64,000 nt of DNA from Allodiplogaster sudhausi (lineage: Eukaryota; Nematoda; Chromadorea; Rhabditida; Diplogasteridae), in the NCBI GenBank assembly GCA_945643635.1, contig CALZFC010000110.1, forward strand, positions 830,001 to 894,000. Direction: 5' to 3'. How positions within the stretch are numbered: the first letter of the stretch is position 1; every line of letters begins with the position of its first letter. Positions 1 to 11,992 of this stretch are shown here, in pieces. A program made the translations under genes and the position numbers. Below the pieces are notes generated by a model. It had not been told where the DNA came from, made no database searches, and worked only from the letters and a program-made list of their open reading frames with translations.

Positions 1-1139
1 TCCAGGAGTAAAAAATATGACAAGTGCACTAAATTACCTTCATTTTTCATGAAAATGTTTATGTGTATATTTCATTACTTTGATATTCATTTTATAATTA
101 GGTGGCGTTGAAAGATCTTCTTCCATCTGCACAACAAAGATGGATGAACTTTCAATAGTAAAGCTCAGCCTTCTTGTCTCTTTTTACACAGCGTTTCACA
201 AGCCATGCCTTAGCAACAATTTGGAATTTTCTTTAAAAAAAAGTCAAATGAGAAAACATCTATGAAGTACTTGAGGAAAGCAGGAGCCCGTTATGGAAGG
301 GTATTCTGGAAAGAAGCGAGGAGTAAGAAAGAAACTATTAAAGAAACTAAGAAAGAAAGCAAGAATGAAAGTAAGAAAGGTACTTCTATTCCTCTACGAC
401 AGTCTGAAAAATTTTATCATCTAAAAATATAGATAAGAAATTTTTGATTTTCCCTCAAAAGAGTCAGTAAAGTTGTACAATAGTCAAAATATTCTATTAA
501 GATCGGCTTAGTGTTAGAGCCATTCGAAAGCGACTTGGGGTATTTAATGGACGGAGTCGATGGAGCCGATTTTATTACCAAGATCTTGGGCGGGACTTCA
601 CTTGCATTTACATTCTATGGTATATGATATATGATTACATACATAGGAATAGATATACATAATGCCGTTAAAACAAATGAGATTTTATGTAGATATAGAT
701 CATATGTTTTTATAGGTTAAAGCAAACAATTTCTAAATGATTATAGAATGCTTAAAAAACAGTGTTTGAAAATAAATGTTGTATTTTGAATAAGACAAAC
801 TAATTATTCCTCAAATAAAAGTACCATCATTTGATAGATCATGAGACTTTCGAACGCACTGTCGAACGTAGTAATTAGATCAGGTAAGTAGTGTTTCCCA
901 GTTTGTTTTTCTCTCCTCGCGGGCAGGACCTGGCTGAGCAGGGAAGTCGGGCTCTCTCCTCGCGAGCTGGACCTGGCTGGGCCGCCGATGCTGCGGGCGA
1001 CCGGGCTCGGGCTTGAAAAATTGTTGGCGTGCTGGGCCGAGCCCGGGCATAGTACTTTGCACTAGATAAATAAATTGCGAGTAATTAAGTTGGTTTTGCA
1101 TGTGATCTCTAGCCATGTTGAATGGAGGAACGTGCGGGA
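1..1139. other. gene-free AT-rich flank with a small GC-rich patch
   Basis: No coding exon is recognisable. The first 850 bases are AT-rich with runs of GAAA-type repeats. At about 905-1045 the composition switches sharply to GC-rich. Here a block beginning CTCTCCTCGCG and ending GACCTGGCTG occurs twice, about 43 bases apart, followed by several GCCCGGGC-like words. The patch lies just outside the left arm of the large palindrome. Confidence 0.5.
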
Positions 1140-1149
1140 ACAAAGCATT

Positions 1150-2740
1150 GTTTTCGGGGGTATGAGGGAAGCGCAGCGCCAATAAGCGCAATACCAATAA
1201 GCGCAGCGCCCAAAAGCGCAGCGGTCAGCCAGAAGCGTAGAATAAGGTTATTATCGAGAGTATTATTCATTTTTATATACAATTACAATACACATTATGA
1301 ATGAAAAATATTTTCATCAACATTTATTTATTCCTTCGTCGGTCTAGTTGTTAAATCTGCTGGTGACCTCTCACACAAAATAATTTATCAATAATATAAG
1401 CAAAATTGCTCTCCCTGCATAACACAGGAACTTTTCAAATGAGAATAACAAAACAAGAATGTTCTCAGTCCACTAGTGGAGCTCACAATGCTTAAATTAT
1501 CAAAGAAATAAGAGTGATAAGAAAGCAACGGAATTACAGAAAGTCTCTGTGATATTGCTCATTACATACAGCCCCTCAAAATATTTCAGACACATACATG
1601 AACTGGATTAGTTCGATTAATTTAAATAATGTATTTGTTTTTTGAACTCCGGACTCTTTAAAAACCATCGAAAAGCGTCCTGAGCGTTAAAAAATCAAAT
1701 ATACTTATTTTAAATTAATCGAATTAATTTAAAATAAGTGCATGTGCCCGAAATAATTTGCGGGACTTTTTGTCATATGAATTATCACAGAGACTTTCTG
1801 TAATTCCATTGCTTCCTTGTCACTCTTATCATTATGTACGTACAATTATCTTTGTATTTTGATAATTTAAACATTAAAAGTGGACTGAGAACATCCATGT
1901 TTTGTAATTCTGTTTTGAAAAGTTCATGTGTTATGCAGTGAAAGCAATGTTCCATATACAGTGATGTGCACCAACAATGGCAGAAATGGGCGCGGCGAGA
2001 CGCCGCGTGCCAATCAGACCGCATTGAATAAGTCGATGCAGAAGCAACCAAATGTAAAGATCCGGATATGTACAGAATCAGCATTTTCTGCCACATCGAG
2101 CACACAGACTTTTAAAATGCCATTTTACAACTTTTTTCATTAAAGTTATTAAGAAAATAAATACCGTATTTTCACTATCGTGAAGTTCACTATACACACG
2201 ACAAAAAGACACACACGAAATATGACATATTCTGCATCTCTGTTTGCTCGCCAAAGTTGCGTATTTTCTCCGCGTTCCATGCTTTTTGAGCGTATTTTGT
2301 TCGTTTCACGGTGCAAATGAACTTTGAATAACGAATTATAGTTTATTCTGCCATCATATGTCCTCGCTGCCACCGTTGGCTCTAAAATGAACGGTTCACA
2401 GGCCCTTGTTTCGAACAATTTTCATTGCGCCATGGAGTGTTTCGTATTTTTCTTGGCCATGCTACTTGTTGTTAATTCAGGTGAAGTTTTTTTCGAGCGA
2501 CTTTACGACGAGAATGATCGACTGGCCTCGGAAGAGGGTGCTGGTCTAGCTTTCTTCCAGCCTGGTCAGCTTTTTTTCAAACTTTTGTTCTGTTTGGAAT
2601 TGATAAGTTGAATTACACACTTCAACTTGATTGTTCCTTGGTTGTTTATATTCTTCGCATCATTCACAAAGACATTTCGCTCGTCCGAATAGTTAATGAA
2701 ACGGGGTTTGACTGCTTAGCTTGCGAAATTCATGGCCAAC
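1150..2740 (+). repeat. left arm of large inverted repeat
   Basis: This arm pairs with the arm at about 8870-9970. Shared landmarks include the GCGCAGCGCC-type array (1170-1235), a block ending ATGAATGAAAAATATTTT (near 1295), the ATGTGCACCAACAATGGC block (near 1963) and AAAGACACACACGAAATATG (near 2203). Weaker similarity continues through a CAGCTTTTTTTCA motif near 2567 to GAATAGTTAAT near 2687. The arm is interrupted by the MITE at about 1416-1939. Confidence 0.75.
1416..1939. mobile_element. foldback MITE nested in the left palindrome arm
   Basis: Sequence from CTGCATAACACAGGAACTTT (near 1417) to about 1550 is repeated in inverted orientation from about 1938 back to 1785. Both stems pass through ATTACAGAAAGTCTCTGTGA. 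The unit is about 520 bp with stems of about 140-150 bp and no coding potential. The right palindrome arm lacks the insert, which supports a separate, later insertion. Confidence 0.65.
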
Positions 2741-2779
2741 AACTGCTCATTTTGTGTTTTATTTGGAATTGAGTGCTGT

Positions 2780-3600
2780 AGATCTTTCGCAGTATATATA
2801 TTCGGCATCGGTTAAGCCCTTCCTTGCTTTTACTATTCCAAATTAGATATTCTCGCATATTGGTTAACATGTTTAGAGCTAAAACATATCCCAAACACTT
2901 TCGATGAACAGCGGTGATTATCTCAATGTACAGCATCTTTGGAACGGCGCTAGAATAAGAATATGTTCGGTGCATAAGTATGTTTCAAACTAAAGCTTCC
3001 CGCTTTCATTACATTGGTGCACCTTTTTTCTCAACTTCTTGAATGATTTATTACGAGAAAGAGATGGAGAAACATATTATCTTTTGTCAGGATCGCAAAT
3101 TCGAGTTCCTGCCCGCATTTTCGCGAATCGCTGAAGCATGGAGAAGCGTATGCTAGCCTGCTCCACCGCTTCATCGCCTTCTCGAGTTCTCAGCTGGACA
3201 GGTGCAAATCTTTCTATCATTATATGAGAACATGCTATCTAGTCGCATCTTTCGCAGTAGTCTTCGCCTTGTAATTTAATTCCTTTCTTCCATTCGATAT
3301 TTCGTACTAGTCTGACCATAATTCTTAGCACTATTCTAGCATTTTGGTTCACGCGTTCAAAATTAAAACTCATTCCAAGCACATATATTTTCTCGCCGAA
3401 GAACAGGCATTAAATGTACAGCAAGTCTGGAACGGCCATGCTAAATCTACAGTAAGAAGATGTAATTTCCTACAGTATGATTTGAACTAAACCATGTGTT
3501 CATTAAATTGCTGCAACTTTTTTCTTCATTTTTTGCATATTAACTTAGAGATAGAGAAACCCCTTGTCTTTTGTCAGGATCGCTCGAGTGCTCGAACCAT
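2780..3600. repeat. two diverged direct repeats (~460-bp period)
   Basis: Sequence at about 2790-3100 recurs at about 3240-3580 with many differences. Shared landmarks are CTTTCGCAGTA, an AATGTACAGCA segment followed by TGGAACGGC, and TCTTTTGTCAGGATCGC (near 3081 and 3569). No coding sense was found. They belong to the interior of the palindromic element. Confidence 0.5.
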
Positions 3601-4207
3601 CACATACGGAATGCGCAAGCATGCAGGGGAAGTCTCTCTGGTGTGCATAGAGAAGAGCCCCCTGCTCTGATTCCTGATTCTAAGGTGTGTATTGCGCTTT
3701 CATTTTTAAAGTCAAATGAAATACTTAGAATGTGATGTTTACGGGTTGGAATTATTTTAATTCGATTTTACCTATGGCTTTTAGTGGCTATATGGTTTTC
3801 CGTTATTTCTCTGTTGTTTTTTTATCTCGAATATATCTACATGATTTTGCATTTTCCTGATTAGTTTGCATTCGTGTGAAGAAGGGGCTTTGCTGACAAA
3901 CGCTGTGTGGTGGACCCCCTTACTGTTGCTTGCGTGATGGACCATTGGGTGTTTTCTTCTCTCTTTGCGCTGACAAGAATTTTTGATAATGAACAAAACA
4001 CATATTGTGACTTATCTTGCTACAGTAGTCGATTTGTGTTGGCTTAACAAGTGGTTATGATGGGGTCTGTAGAGCTATACAGTATTATCGGTTTGTGCGA
4101 TTCTGCGAAACAGTATGACTTTCTTTTTGGGCTTTCAGTTTCGTTTAATCGAAGGAAACAACATTTTATGCCTTAAAATATGCATTTTGTTTTTTTTTGG
4201 TTTAAGG

Positions 4208-4345
4208 ATAACGACGAGGTGCTGGTGGCTGGATTCGGTCGCAATGGCCACGCATTGGAGATATTTCCGGTGTCTGCTTCAAGATAACGCCAATACGTCT
4301 CCTTCTTCAAGGGCAAGAAGGAGAGACCGCGTTCGTAGAGTCTCC
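4208..4345 (+). pseudogene. RPS23 (uS12) C-terminal exon fragment
   Basis: The plus strand reads DNDEVLVAGFGRNGHA (from 4209), which matches the conserved C-terminal part of ribosomal protein S23. The reading then loses frame and contains a stop near 4287. Near 4306 a second frame gives FFKGKKERPR-like residues, matching the universal C-terminus. A frame break inside such a conserved protein shows this is a pseudogene fragment. It lies on the opposite strand from the two N-terminal fragments at 7.8 and 8.6 kb. Confidence 0.75.
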
Positions 4346-5109
4346 CTCTTACTCTCTATCACACCGTTTTTTGTAATACCCTTGTTATGAAGCGACATTT
4401 TTAAATGTTGTTGCATCATCTGATTGCAAGAATTTTACGCCTTGTGGTTTCTTGCACATTGAGGGAAGATAAAGAGAAGCTTTGTTGCTGGAATGTTGGT
4501 GGGGCCTGTGTACGAAACTGTGGGATGGAAAAAGTCCGAGGCTTTCAATCTGTTGATGATTTGCTGAATGTTTCTCAGGGCTTAGCGATGGGCTATGATT
4601 GAGCTCCCTCCCCTCTCATTCCAATTAGTCCTTTGCTTCTCCCTTTGTATGTTCAACTACTATCAATGGGGAAGTGTCAAGTATCAAGCGAAAATTATGT
4701 TTAGCTATGCATTAGGAAAATCTTACTCAGCATGGCTCGCTTCTACAGTGAGGAGATATTGACTCGGCATGTTGAACAGAGAATGGCAGAATCTTAACGT
4801 GAATTAATGTAAGTGTGAAAGCACGACATCGGACGGTGCATGGAATAATTGAGCAGACGCCAGCAACGAGTACTTGGGGTTAGAGAGCGAGGGAGGAAGA
4901 GAAGAGAGAAAGAAAAGGAACTGGAGGAGTAGGGGGGGGGCTGGTTATAGACAAAAGAAGGCACCAAGATATGACAATAAGGGCTGCTGAACTACGTGAT
5001 ACAGTTCTTACATTAGACTGGTGGATATAATAAGTTTTATTCCTAATTACCTATCACCTCTCTTTATCTCAGATTTCTCTGTTTCACTCTCTCCCTCACT
5101 CTCTCACTC

Positions 5110-5118
5110 GCTCGCTCG

Positions 5119-5164
<46 letters not shown>

Positions 5165-5199
5165 CTGTCTCTCTCTCTGTCTCTCTCGCTGTATGTCTC

Positions 5200-5245
<46 letters not shown>
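5110..5245. repeat. (CT)n microsatellite
   Basis: About 135 bases of almost pure CT dinucleotides with occasional CTGT and CTCG interruptions. The long reading frames across it are low-complexity Ser-Leu or Arg-Glu runs and are not genes. Confidence 0.95.
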
Positions 5246-5247
<2 letters not shown>

Positions 5248-5454
5248 ATGGTATTCAGTTCGAGCTTGACGGCAAACAATCACAAACTGCTGTCTCATAG
5301 AGCTCATGTTGTCATAGCTTCTTTGAATTGCGAATCGAAAAAAAAGAAAGCGAGAGAAATGGAAGGCGGCCGGTGAAATTTCTTGGTCTGATAGCACAAA
5401 GGTCTCCTGCGTTATGCGCTGCCACCTTTCGATTTGTCAACTATAGCTAGGCGT

Positions 5455-5640
5455 AATGTCGTGTGTGGTTTAGTGGTTATAGTCTCGCCGAGTCGTGCAG
5501 ACTGCAGGGGTTCGGATCCGTTCGGTAGCTTTTGCGGCAAAAATGATCGGAATTGGTCGCCCTTACAATGAGCTCAAATTGTCAAGACATTTGAAATTCA
5601 AGCACGCATAGTCTCCATCTCAAATTATTGAGCCGTTCGC
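5455..5640 (+). mobile_element. possible tRNA-derived SINE
   Basis: TGGTTTAGTGG at 5466-5476 matches the RNA polymerase III A box. GGTTCGGATCC at 5509-5519 is one base from the B-box consensus. The ~33-base spacing is that of a tRNA. No clean acceptor stem can be drawn and a non-tRNA tail follows, so a SINE head is more likely than a tRNA gene. A weaker relative with a B-box-like GGTCGAGATT lies at about 6155-6240, and both continue with GCTTTTGCG. Confidence 0.4.
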
Positions 5641-5869
5641 ACGACTCATCTATCTGACCCACTCTGGGTTAGTAGTCTCATCGCACACCAGCAGGCTCTC
5701 ATCTACTGCTCACCTCCAGACCGCGCTCCACTTTCAATTTCTTCACATCCCCTGTCTTTCACACTCTTTCTTTTCCGTTTCTATTTCTCAGATTCGATGA
5801 TGACATGCAAGACTTCTATGAATTGGCGCTTATGTGAGACCACGGAGACAGGTCGCACCGCATACCGTG

Positions 5870-5976
<107 letters not shown>

Positions 5977-6639
5977 GCACTGGAAAATAAGTTCAAGCAA
6001 GAGATCGTAGTTCTAATAGCGCGTGTAGATAATCACGGTGGAAATCACTCTCCATTGCGGTGAACGCTAGCTGGCTTTGAGGGTGTTTCCTATAACACTG
6101 AGCAAGCAGTTCCTCTGAGTACTTGATCAGCATGCAAGCAGAATGTGACCGTATGGTCTGTAGGTTAGCGCCTCACTGTCCTGCGCAGGGGTCGAGATTT
6201 CGAGGCCCACTTGTGAATGTTGCTTTTGCGTGAAAGATTTCACGAAATTTCAGCTCGGAAAGTCTTCATGCCGTGCCCTGTAATTCCTTCGCCGGCTTCC
6301 TCCTCTCCGCTTCTCTTCCAAGTCTTACCTTTGTTCATCTTCCCAGTCTTCCAGCTACATGTTCAGTAGATCTCTGCTCTTTTTCACTCTCTATTTTGTA
6401 TAGTCTCCCTATCACGCTTTGTCCCCGTATCATCATTGTTTTCCATAACCTGTTTTGTCTCTCTATCTTGCCTCTTCCTTTACCTCTTTCCTTTTCAGTC
6501 TATTCAACAATGCTCGTCTATCTATTAATCTGGAAGCTTTATCAAATCACTTAAGTAGCAAGCATAAAAAAAATAACGGAAACACCATGCACCACATTTC
6601 TCAGCATACAATCATCCGTCATGGACAGCGAGGGGAGCG

Positions 6640-6643
6640 AGAA

Positions 6644-6700
<57 letters not shown>
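6640..6700. repeat. (GA)n microsatellite
   Basis: GA dinucleotide run. A related context recurs at about 7050-7085: both are followed by a similar segment in which CTTG or CTTGTC leads into GCCG, (C)GCAGTTGCCG-like sequence and a GGAA motif. This suggests a dispersed repeat copy that includes the microsatellite. Confidence 0.8.
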
Positions 6701-6704
<4 letters not shown>

Positions 6705-7769
6705 GTGGGAAAGAGGGGGAGAGAGGAAGGGCAGGAGGACTCTTGCCGAGTTGCGGTTGCCGTGTGTTCAGAGCCTTCCGAACCGGAACCATCCTGACAA
6801 CAAAGGAATACCTTAAGTGCAACCCGAACAATAAACTAACATAAGTCTTTAAGTGTTATTTCATTTGAAAAAACACTAAATGCTAATGTTTTCATTGCAT
6901 TTTTTCACGTGCATTAAGGTAACAAATCAGGCGAAGGCCAATGGTTTTGAAGGGTTTTGTTTGAGAAAAAGGATTCGTAATAGAAAATCTGAAGACTAAC
7001 GGTTGTCTGCGAGCATACTCGAGGTGAGCATGCTGGCGATGTGGAAGAGAAGGACGGTGAGAGAGAGATAGAGAGAGAGAGAAGAATGGAAGGAGCCTTG
7101 TCTAGCCGCAGTTGCCGTTCGGTCAGCGTCTTCGGAAGCGGAAACAACCTGGTAACCAAGGAATAAGAACACAAAACTAGTAATCAGTCTTGAAACTAGG
7201 CTCTTGTCAAATAGTAAAATGTGCGTTGTTTATACTGCATAATGCAAATTATTGCATATAGGTTGCTAAGGGATATGATACAGCAAAAGTTACTTACTTT
7301 TAACAGAAAATGTGAAGACTAACGGTAGCGGCAGAGTTGGCTAGATTCCTTGGGTCAAACATCCTCGCAACAGCCAACACTGGAGGCCATCCTTCAAAAA
7401 GATCAATCTAAGAACTCATTCAAGAGATAAATAAGTGGTATTAAAGTGATAAATCATAACGAATAAGTTATAATCGCGTAAGCATTCTATCTTTCTTATT
7501 AAGGTTCCAATAAATGTAAACAAACTTATATACCGCTGGAATATATACCGTAATCCAATCTACCGCACTATCCATCATACAGTAATCCGGCAAATAATGA
7601 ATGATTATGGTCAGCGTTTTGTATGGGCTTGATTTATGAAATATTTTAATTAGGCAAGTATTCCAATCTAATTGGAATACCATTGGTACAAGTGCAAAAA
7701 GAACAGCATTAAAAGCTCATTTTCAAAAGTAAAATCGAAAGAAAGAAAGAACGCCGAAAAACACGTACA

Positions 7770-7945
7770 CCTTCTCGAAGACGATTCCCTTGGCGTGCGA
7801 CGCGCCTCTGAAGGGATTGGCCTTCCAGCGCGTGCCGAGATGCGCCTGCTTGTAGAAATTGTCGTTCCATCGCTTCTCCGGACCATCGATCTTCAGCTTG
7901 CGCGCAGTGCAGATTCTCACCGGCTTCCCATGGTTCAAGCCTGCG
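7770..7945 (-). pseudogene. RPS23 (uS12) N-terminal exon fragment, copy A
   Basis: The minus strand from 7938 reads a start-like Met, then [12 protein letters not shown] and [19 protein letters not shown]. This is recognisably the N-terminal third of ribosomal protein S23 with substitutions at normally invariant positions. The frame then runs into intron-like sequence. Upstream it shares a TTTCGCAGG acceptor-like segment with copy B. No downstream exon of the same gene follows, so it is a captured or duplicated gene fragment. Confidence 0.75.
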
Positions 7946-8214
7946 AAATGCCCTGATTAGTCATCAAAGATCGACTACAAACTACAAAATCAATAAGAAA
8001 AGCAGAGGAAATGCCTATCGACTTGCACATCAGCAAAAAATGTTATTTGAATATGGCAAGAAAAAGTCTTTAGAAAACTAAAATACTAAAACGAAGCGAA
8101 TGAATAGTGGTCAGAATATTAAGGAATAAGTCGTATACCATTTCATTTAAGACCAAGCAGGAAAGGTCTTAAATAGCGATATGGAATAAAAAATATATAT
8201 ACGAACCATTAAAC

Positions 8215-8700
8215 CGCTTGGTTGCCGTGAGGAAGACGGTGATGAGCTGGACACGAACGCACTCGCGGATGGCATTGGCTGCTTAACATTAGCCTCGACT
8301 CCGCTGAAGAAGGAAAAAAAATCAGCGATATCTGCTTAGATTTTTCTTTACAATGCAATATTATCTTTATAAACAACTCTTAAAGCGATTGAATTATAGC
8401 AGTATTCTCAGCTTATTATGAGATCATTGCTAAAAGGGCAAAAAGAACCAACAACAAAAGCTTGTCTTAAGGAAAAATGCATTAAAAAAATAAGGCGAAT
8501 AGCACGTACACCTTCTCGAGGACGATTCCCTTGGCATGCGACGCGCCTCCGAAGGGATTATCCTTCCAGCAGACACCGAGATGCGCCTTCTTGAAGAAAT
8601 TATCGTTCCATCGCTGTTTACGACGATGGATCACCTTGCTCGCAGTGCGGATTCCCATTGGCTTACCCGCGGCTCAAGCCTGCGAAATCCCCTGATTAGT
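8215..8700 (-). pseudogene. RPS23 (uS12) fragment, copy B (exons 1 and 2)
   Basis: The minus strand holds an N-terminal exon (about 8690-8515; [26 protein letters not shown]). Across an intron it is followed by a second exon (about 8310-8215) whose frame gives AIRECVRVQLI, matching the next segment of S23. Just before that residue run a frame change separates VEANVKQP from AIREC, so the copy cannot encode S23. Copy A lies ~740 bases away in the same orientation, suggesting local duplication inside the palindrome. Confidence 0.75.
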
Positions 8701-8869
8701 CATCAAAGATCGACCACCAACAACAAATTCAACAAGAAAAGCAAAGCAAATGCCTATAAACAAGCCGCGCATCACTAAAATAAGGGCCGTTGGCATGTTT
8801 TTTAAACTAAAACTAATATCTTCTCCTCAAGAAATACATCATTCAACTCGAAATCTAACCCAAGTAATA

Positions 8870-9970
8870 AAAAACGAAATAGGCGATTGTTAGGCAAGAC
8901 TTTCGCGAGGAAAGCAAACCACAAACCCGCTGTATTAACTATTCGAATGCATGTTTTATGATAGCTGTTAAGAAAACAAAAAATAAGAAGCAATTACGCT
9001 ATAATCTTCAGCATCAACACATATCAGGTCTTGAAACAGAACAAATGCTGAAAAAAGCTGACCATGCCTGACCAAAGCAAGCCCGCGCCCTCTTCCGATG
9101 GTCTGGCGATAAATTCTCCGTAAAATCGGTCGAAAATTGTTCGCACCTTCTGTATTCTGCAAGATAACCGCCCTTTCAATCAACAACAAGAATCAAGGCC
9201 AACACGTATGCGAAACATATCAAGGAACACTGTTACATGGACCGATATCTGGGTTATTTAGAACTAGAAGTGTCAACGACGACATAGGAATGCAGAATAA
9301 GCTATAATTCGTTATTCAAAATCGGTTTACACCGTGAAACAATCAAAGTATGTTCAACTAGTAAGGAAGCCGGCGGAAATACGCAACTTTGGCGAGCAAA
9401 CCGAGATGCAGAATATGTCATATTTCGTGTGTGTCTTTTTGTCGTGTGTATAGTGAACTTCACGATAGTGAAAATACGGTATTTATTTTCTTAATAACTT
9501 TAATGAAAAAAGTTGTAAAATGGCATTTTAAAAGTCTGTGTGCTCGATGTGGCAGAAAATGCTGATTCTGTACATATCCGGATCTTTACATTTGGTTGCT
9601 TCTGCATCGACTTATTCAATGCGGTCTGATTGGCACGCGGCGTCACGCCGCGCCCATTTCTGCCATTGTTGGTGCACATCACTGTATGTATCATTGAAAA
9701 AATATTGTGCGTGAGAGGTCATCAGCTTTTCAACCAGACCGATGAAACGAATAAATATGTAAATGTTGATAAAAATATTTTTCATTCATAATGTATATTG
9801 TCATTGTATCTGAAAATGAATGATGCTCTCAAAAATAACCTTATTCTACGTTTCTGGCTGGCCGCTACGCTTTTGGGCGCTGCGCTTATTGGTATTGCGC
9901 TTATTTGGCGCTGCGCTTTTTAGCGCTGCGCTTATAGGCGCTGCGTTTCCCTCGTAGCCCCTGTTTTTCG
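8870..9970 (-). repeat. right arm of large inverted repeat
   Basis: This is the reverse complement of the left arm. Its GCGCTGCGCTTA array (9878-9950) has more units than the left array, so arrays of this word differ in length between the arms. The arm is continuous where the left arm carries the nested MITE, showing the empty-site structure. Confidence 0.75.
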
Positions 9971-10645
9971 ATAAATATCTTTACTCGATTCCGGATGTAC
10001 ATATTTCGTCCTTAGATTTAATACATCACGGTTTGGCACTGCCAACGCGTGGTACTGAGGGCTTTAGGGAACGAAAGCTGTCATTTGCTCTTAATAAATT
10101 GTTCTGTGTGTGTAATCAGATCTCGTACATCTTTTCCTTCCCAGTAGCGTATTTTAAATCTATCTATTTTGTAGGATGTGGAACCAGGCAGATGAATGAC
10201 TCTTCGCGTGCTCTCTCGTCGGTTGATTCCTCTTCTTTCCGTTCCCCTCCACGATCGACGCCTCTTTCATTCCTTTCTTTTGCAGTTTTGCGTTCGCAGT
10301 CCTAGCTCAACTAACACCATCTTTTTCTTCTGTTCTCTCTGCCTTTCTCTCTATCTCACTGTCGTTGTCTGCTTCTTCACTTTCTCTCCAGCTTCTCTTG
10401 TCGAGTTCTCTAGCCTGCGATTTTTTCCCATTCTATCATTACCTGAAAATGAAACGTCACGATAGATTTGCCATAATGAAAGGAGAGATGAAAGGGACAT
10501 CATGATAATAACAGAAGAATGAGCCATTCTGAGTGGATGATTATGGCAGAGAAAAAGAAACCGCGGCAGTACTAAGGGGAATTGGGTTGTGGATCAGATC
10601 AGGGATATGATGTAAAGGAGAGGGTGAGGAGGGAAAAGTGAGAGT

Positions 10646-10688
<43 letters not shown>

Positions 10689-10831
10689 GCTGTCCTTTTG
10701 GGCAGGAGAGGCCAAGGCCAGGACGCTTTTGCGGCTGGCAGTGTACATGGAATGGAAAAAAGCATTGCTGGTCAACCTCGCATACTTCATTTAAATTTCT
10801 CTCTCTTTCTCTCTCGCTTTCACTTCCTTTG

Positions 10832-10869
<38 letters not shown>

Positions 10870-11229
10870 GGCTGTCTCTCAATCTTTCTCCCTCTTTCTC
10901 TCTTTGCCTCTCTGTCACTCGTCCCTACAACCAATATTAGTATATATACATAGTGAGATATTAACATAAGATATTGTGATATTCGAAAAATATTTTTTAA
11001 ATGAATGAATTAGTGAGACCTCAGGTTTAAGATGTATGAGGAGAATGCAAGAAAAAACCAACTGACACGAAGAAGAGGAATTTTCTGGTTGAACTATCGA
11101 AAATCTTTGGTGGAAATGGAGCGTTCAGTCTTTCACTGCCGCTGCCGCCTAGTCCACCACGACAAAATTCCACTCTATAGTTTCATCTTACTATCTTTCT
11201 CTCTTGCACTTTCTCACGCTTCCTCTCTC

Positions 11230-11268
<39 letters not shown>

Positions 11269-11725
11269 GTTTCAATATCTCTCTCATACGCTTTATCTCT
11301 GTTTCTCTATCTTTCTCTCACTATCTCAACATCCCGATCGCAGCAGTCATGAAGAGAGAGAATGGAGAAGAGATATTCCGGATTTGTGAGAGCATCGACG
11401 CTGTATTGTCACTTCGAGCTGCAATAGATAGAGATTCCCTCTTTGTCTTCCTTATCGCCTCTCGCACTCTCTCTTTTTTATCTCTCTATCTCCCTAACAC
11501 TCCAATTTTCTCTCATTATACTTCATTATATCCATAATCTCTAATCTGGTTCCACCCTGCTGGCTGGATGCATATCTCCACCCATCTATTTTTTGCACCT
11601 TCTCTCCCGCTCCCTTCTTTGCTCAGCGATAGAAATATGCTCTTCATTCTTCACTTTTTTGCACAGCGTGAAGGAAAGAGGAGAGAGATGGCCTGAGATA
11701 CCTCGTATGCTTTCTCTCTCTACCT

Positions 11726-11757
<32 letters not shown>

Positions 11758-11950
11758 ACCTCTCTCTCTCTCATTTCTCTCTCTCTCTACCTCTCTCTCT
11801 CTCTCATTTCTCTCGTTTTTCCCTACACGCAGTTCTATCTGTCTAACTCTTCCATCTCTCTGTATTGACACTTTCTTATTAGTGGTCATAAATTTTCTGT
11901 GGAAGAAAATAATGATCACAATCAAAGTTCGAACAAGTAAACTGAGATTT
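9971..11950. other. intergenic DNA with CT/GA microsatellites
   Basis: No gene was recognised between the palindrome and the first collagen. Simple repeats lie at about 10650-10685 (GA), 10830-10865 (CT), 11220-11265 (CT) and 11715-11810 (CT with TCTACC interruptions). The reading frames here are low-complexity products of these runs. Confidence 0.6.
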
Positions 11951-11958
11951 TTGGCACC

Positions 11959-11964
11959 TTTATT
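11959..11964 (-). promoter_or_regulatory. poly(A) signal of collagen gene 1
   Basis: AATAAA on the minus strand, about 30 bases 3' of the collagen stop codon. Confidence 0.75.
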
Positions 11965-11992
11965 CGTGTGTAAAGCGGGAATAAGAAACGAT

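Noticed and set aside
5455..5530. Functional tRNA gene
   Set aside because: Internal promoter boxes are present, but no acceptor stem or complete cloverleaf can be drawn.
7668..8778. Functional RPS23 gene
   Set aside because: Conserved residues are substituted, the frame breaks between fragments, and the C-terminal exon lies kilobases away on the other strand.
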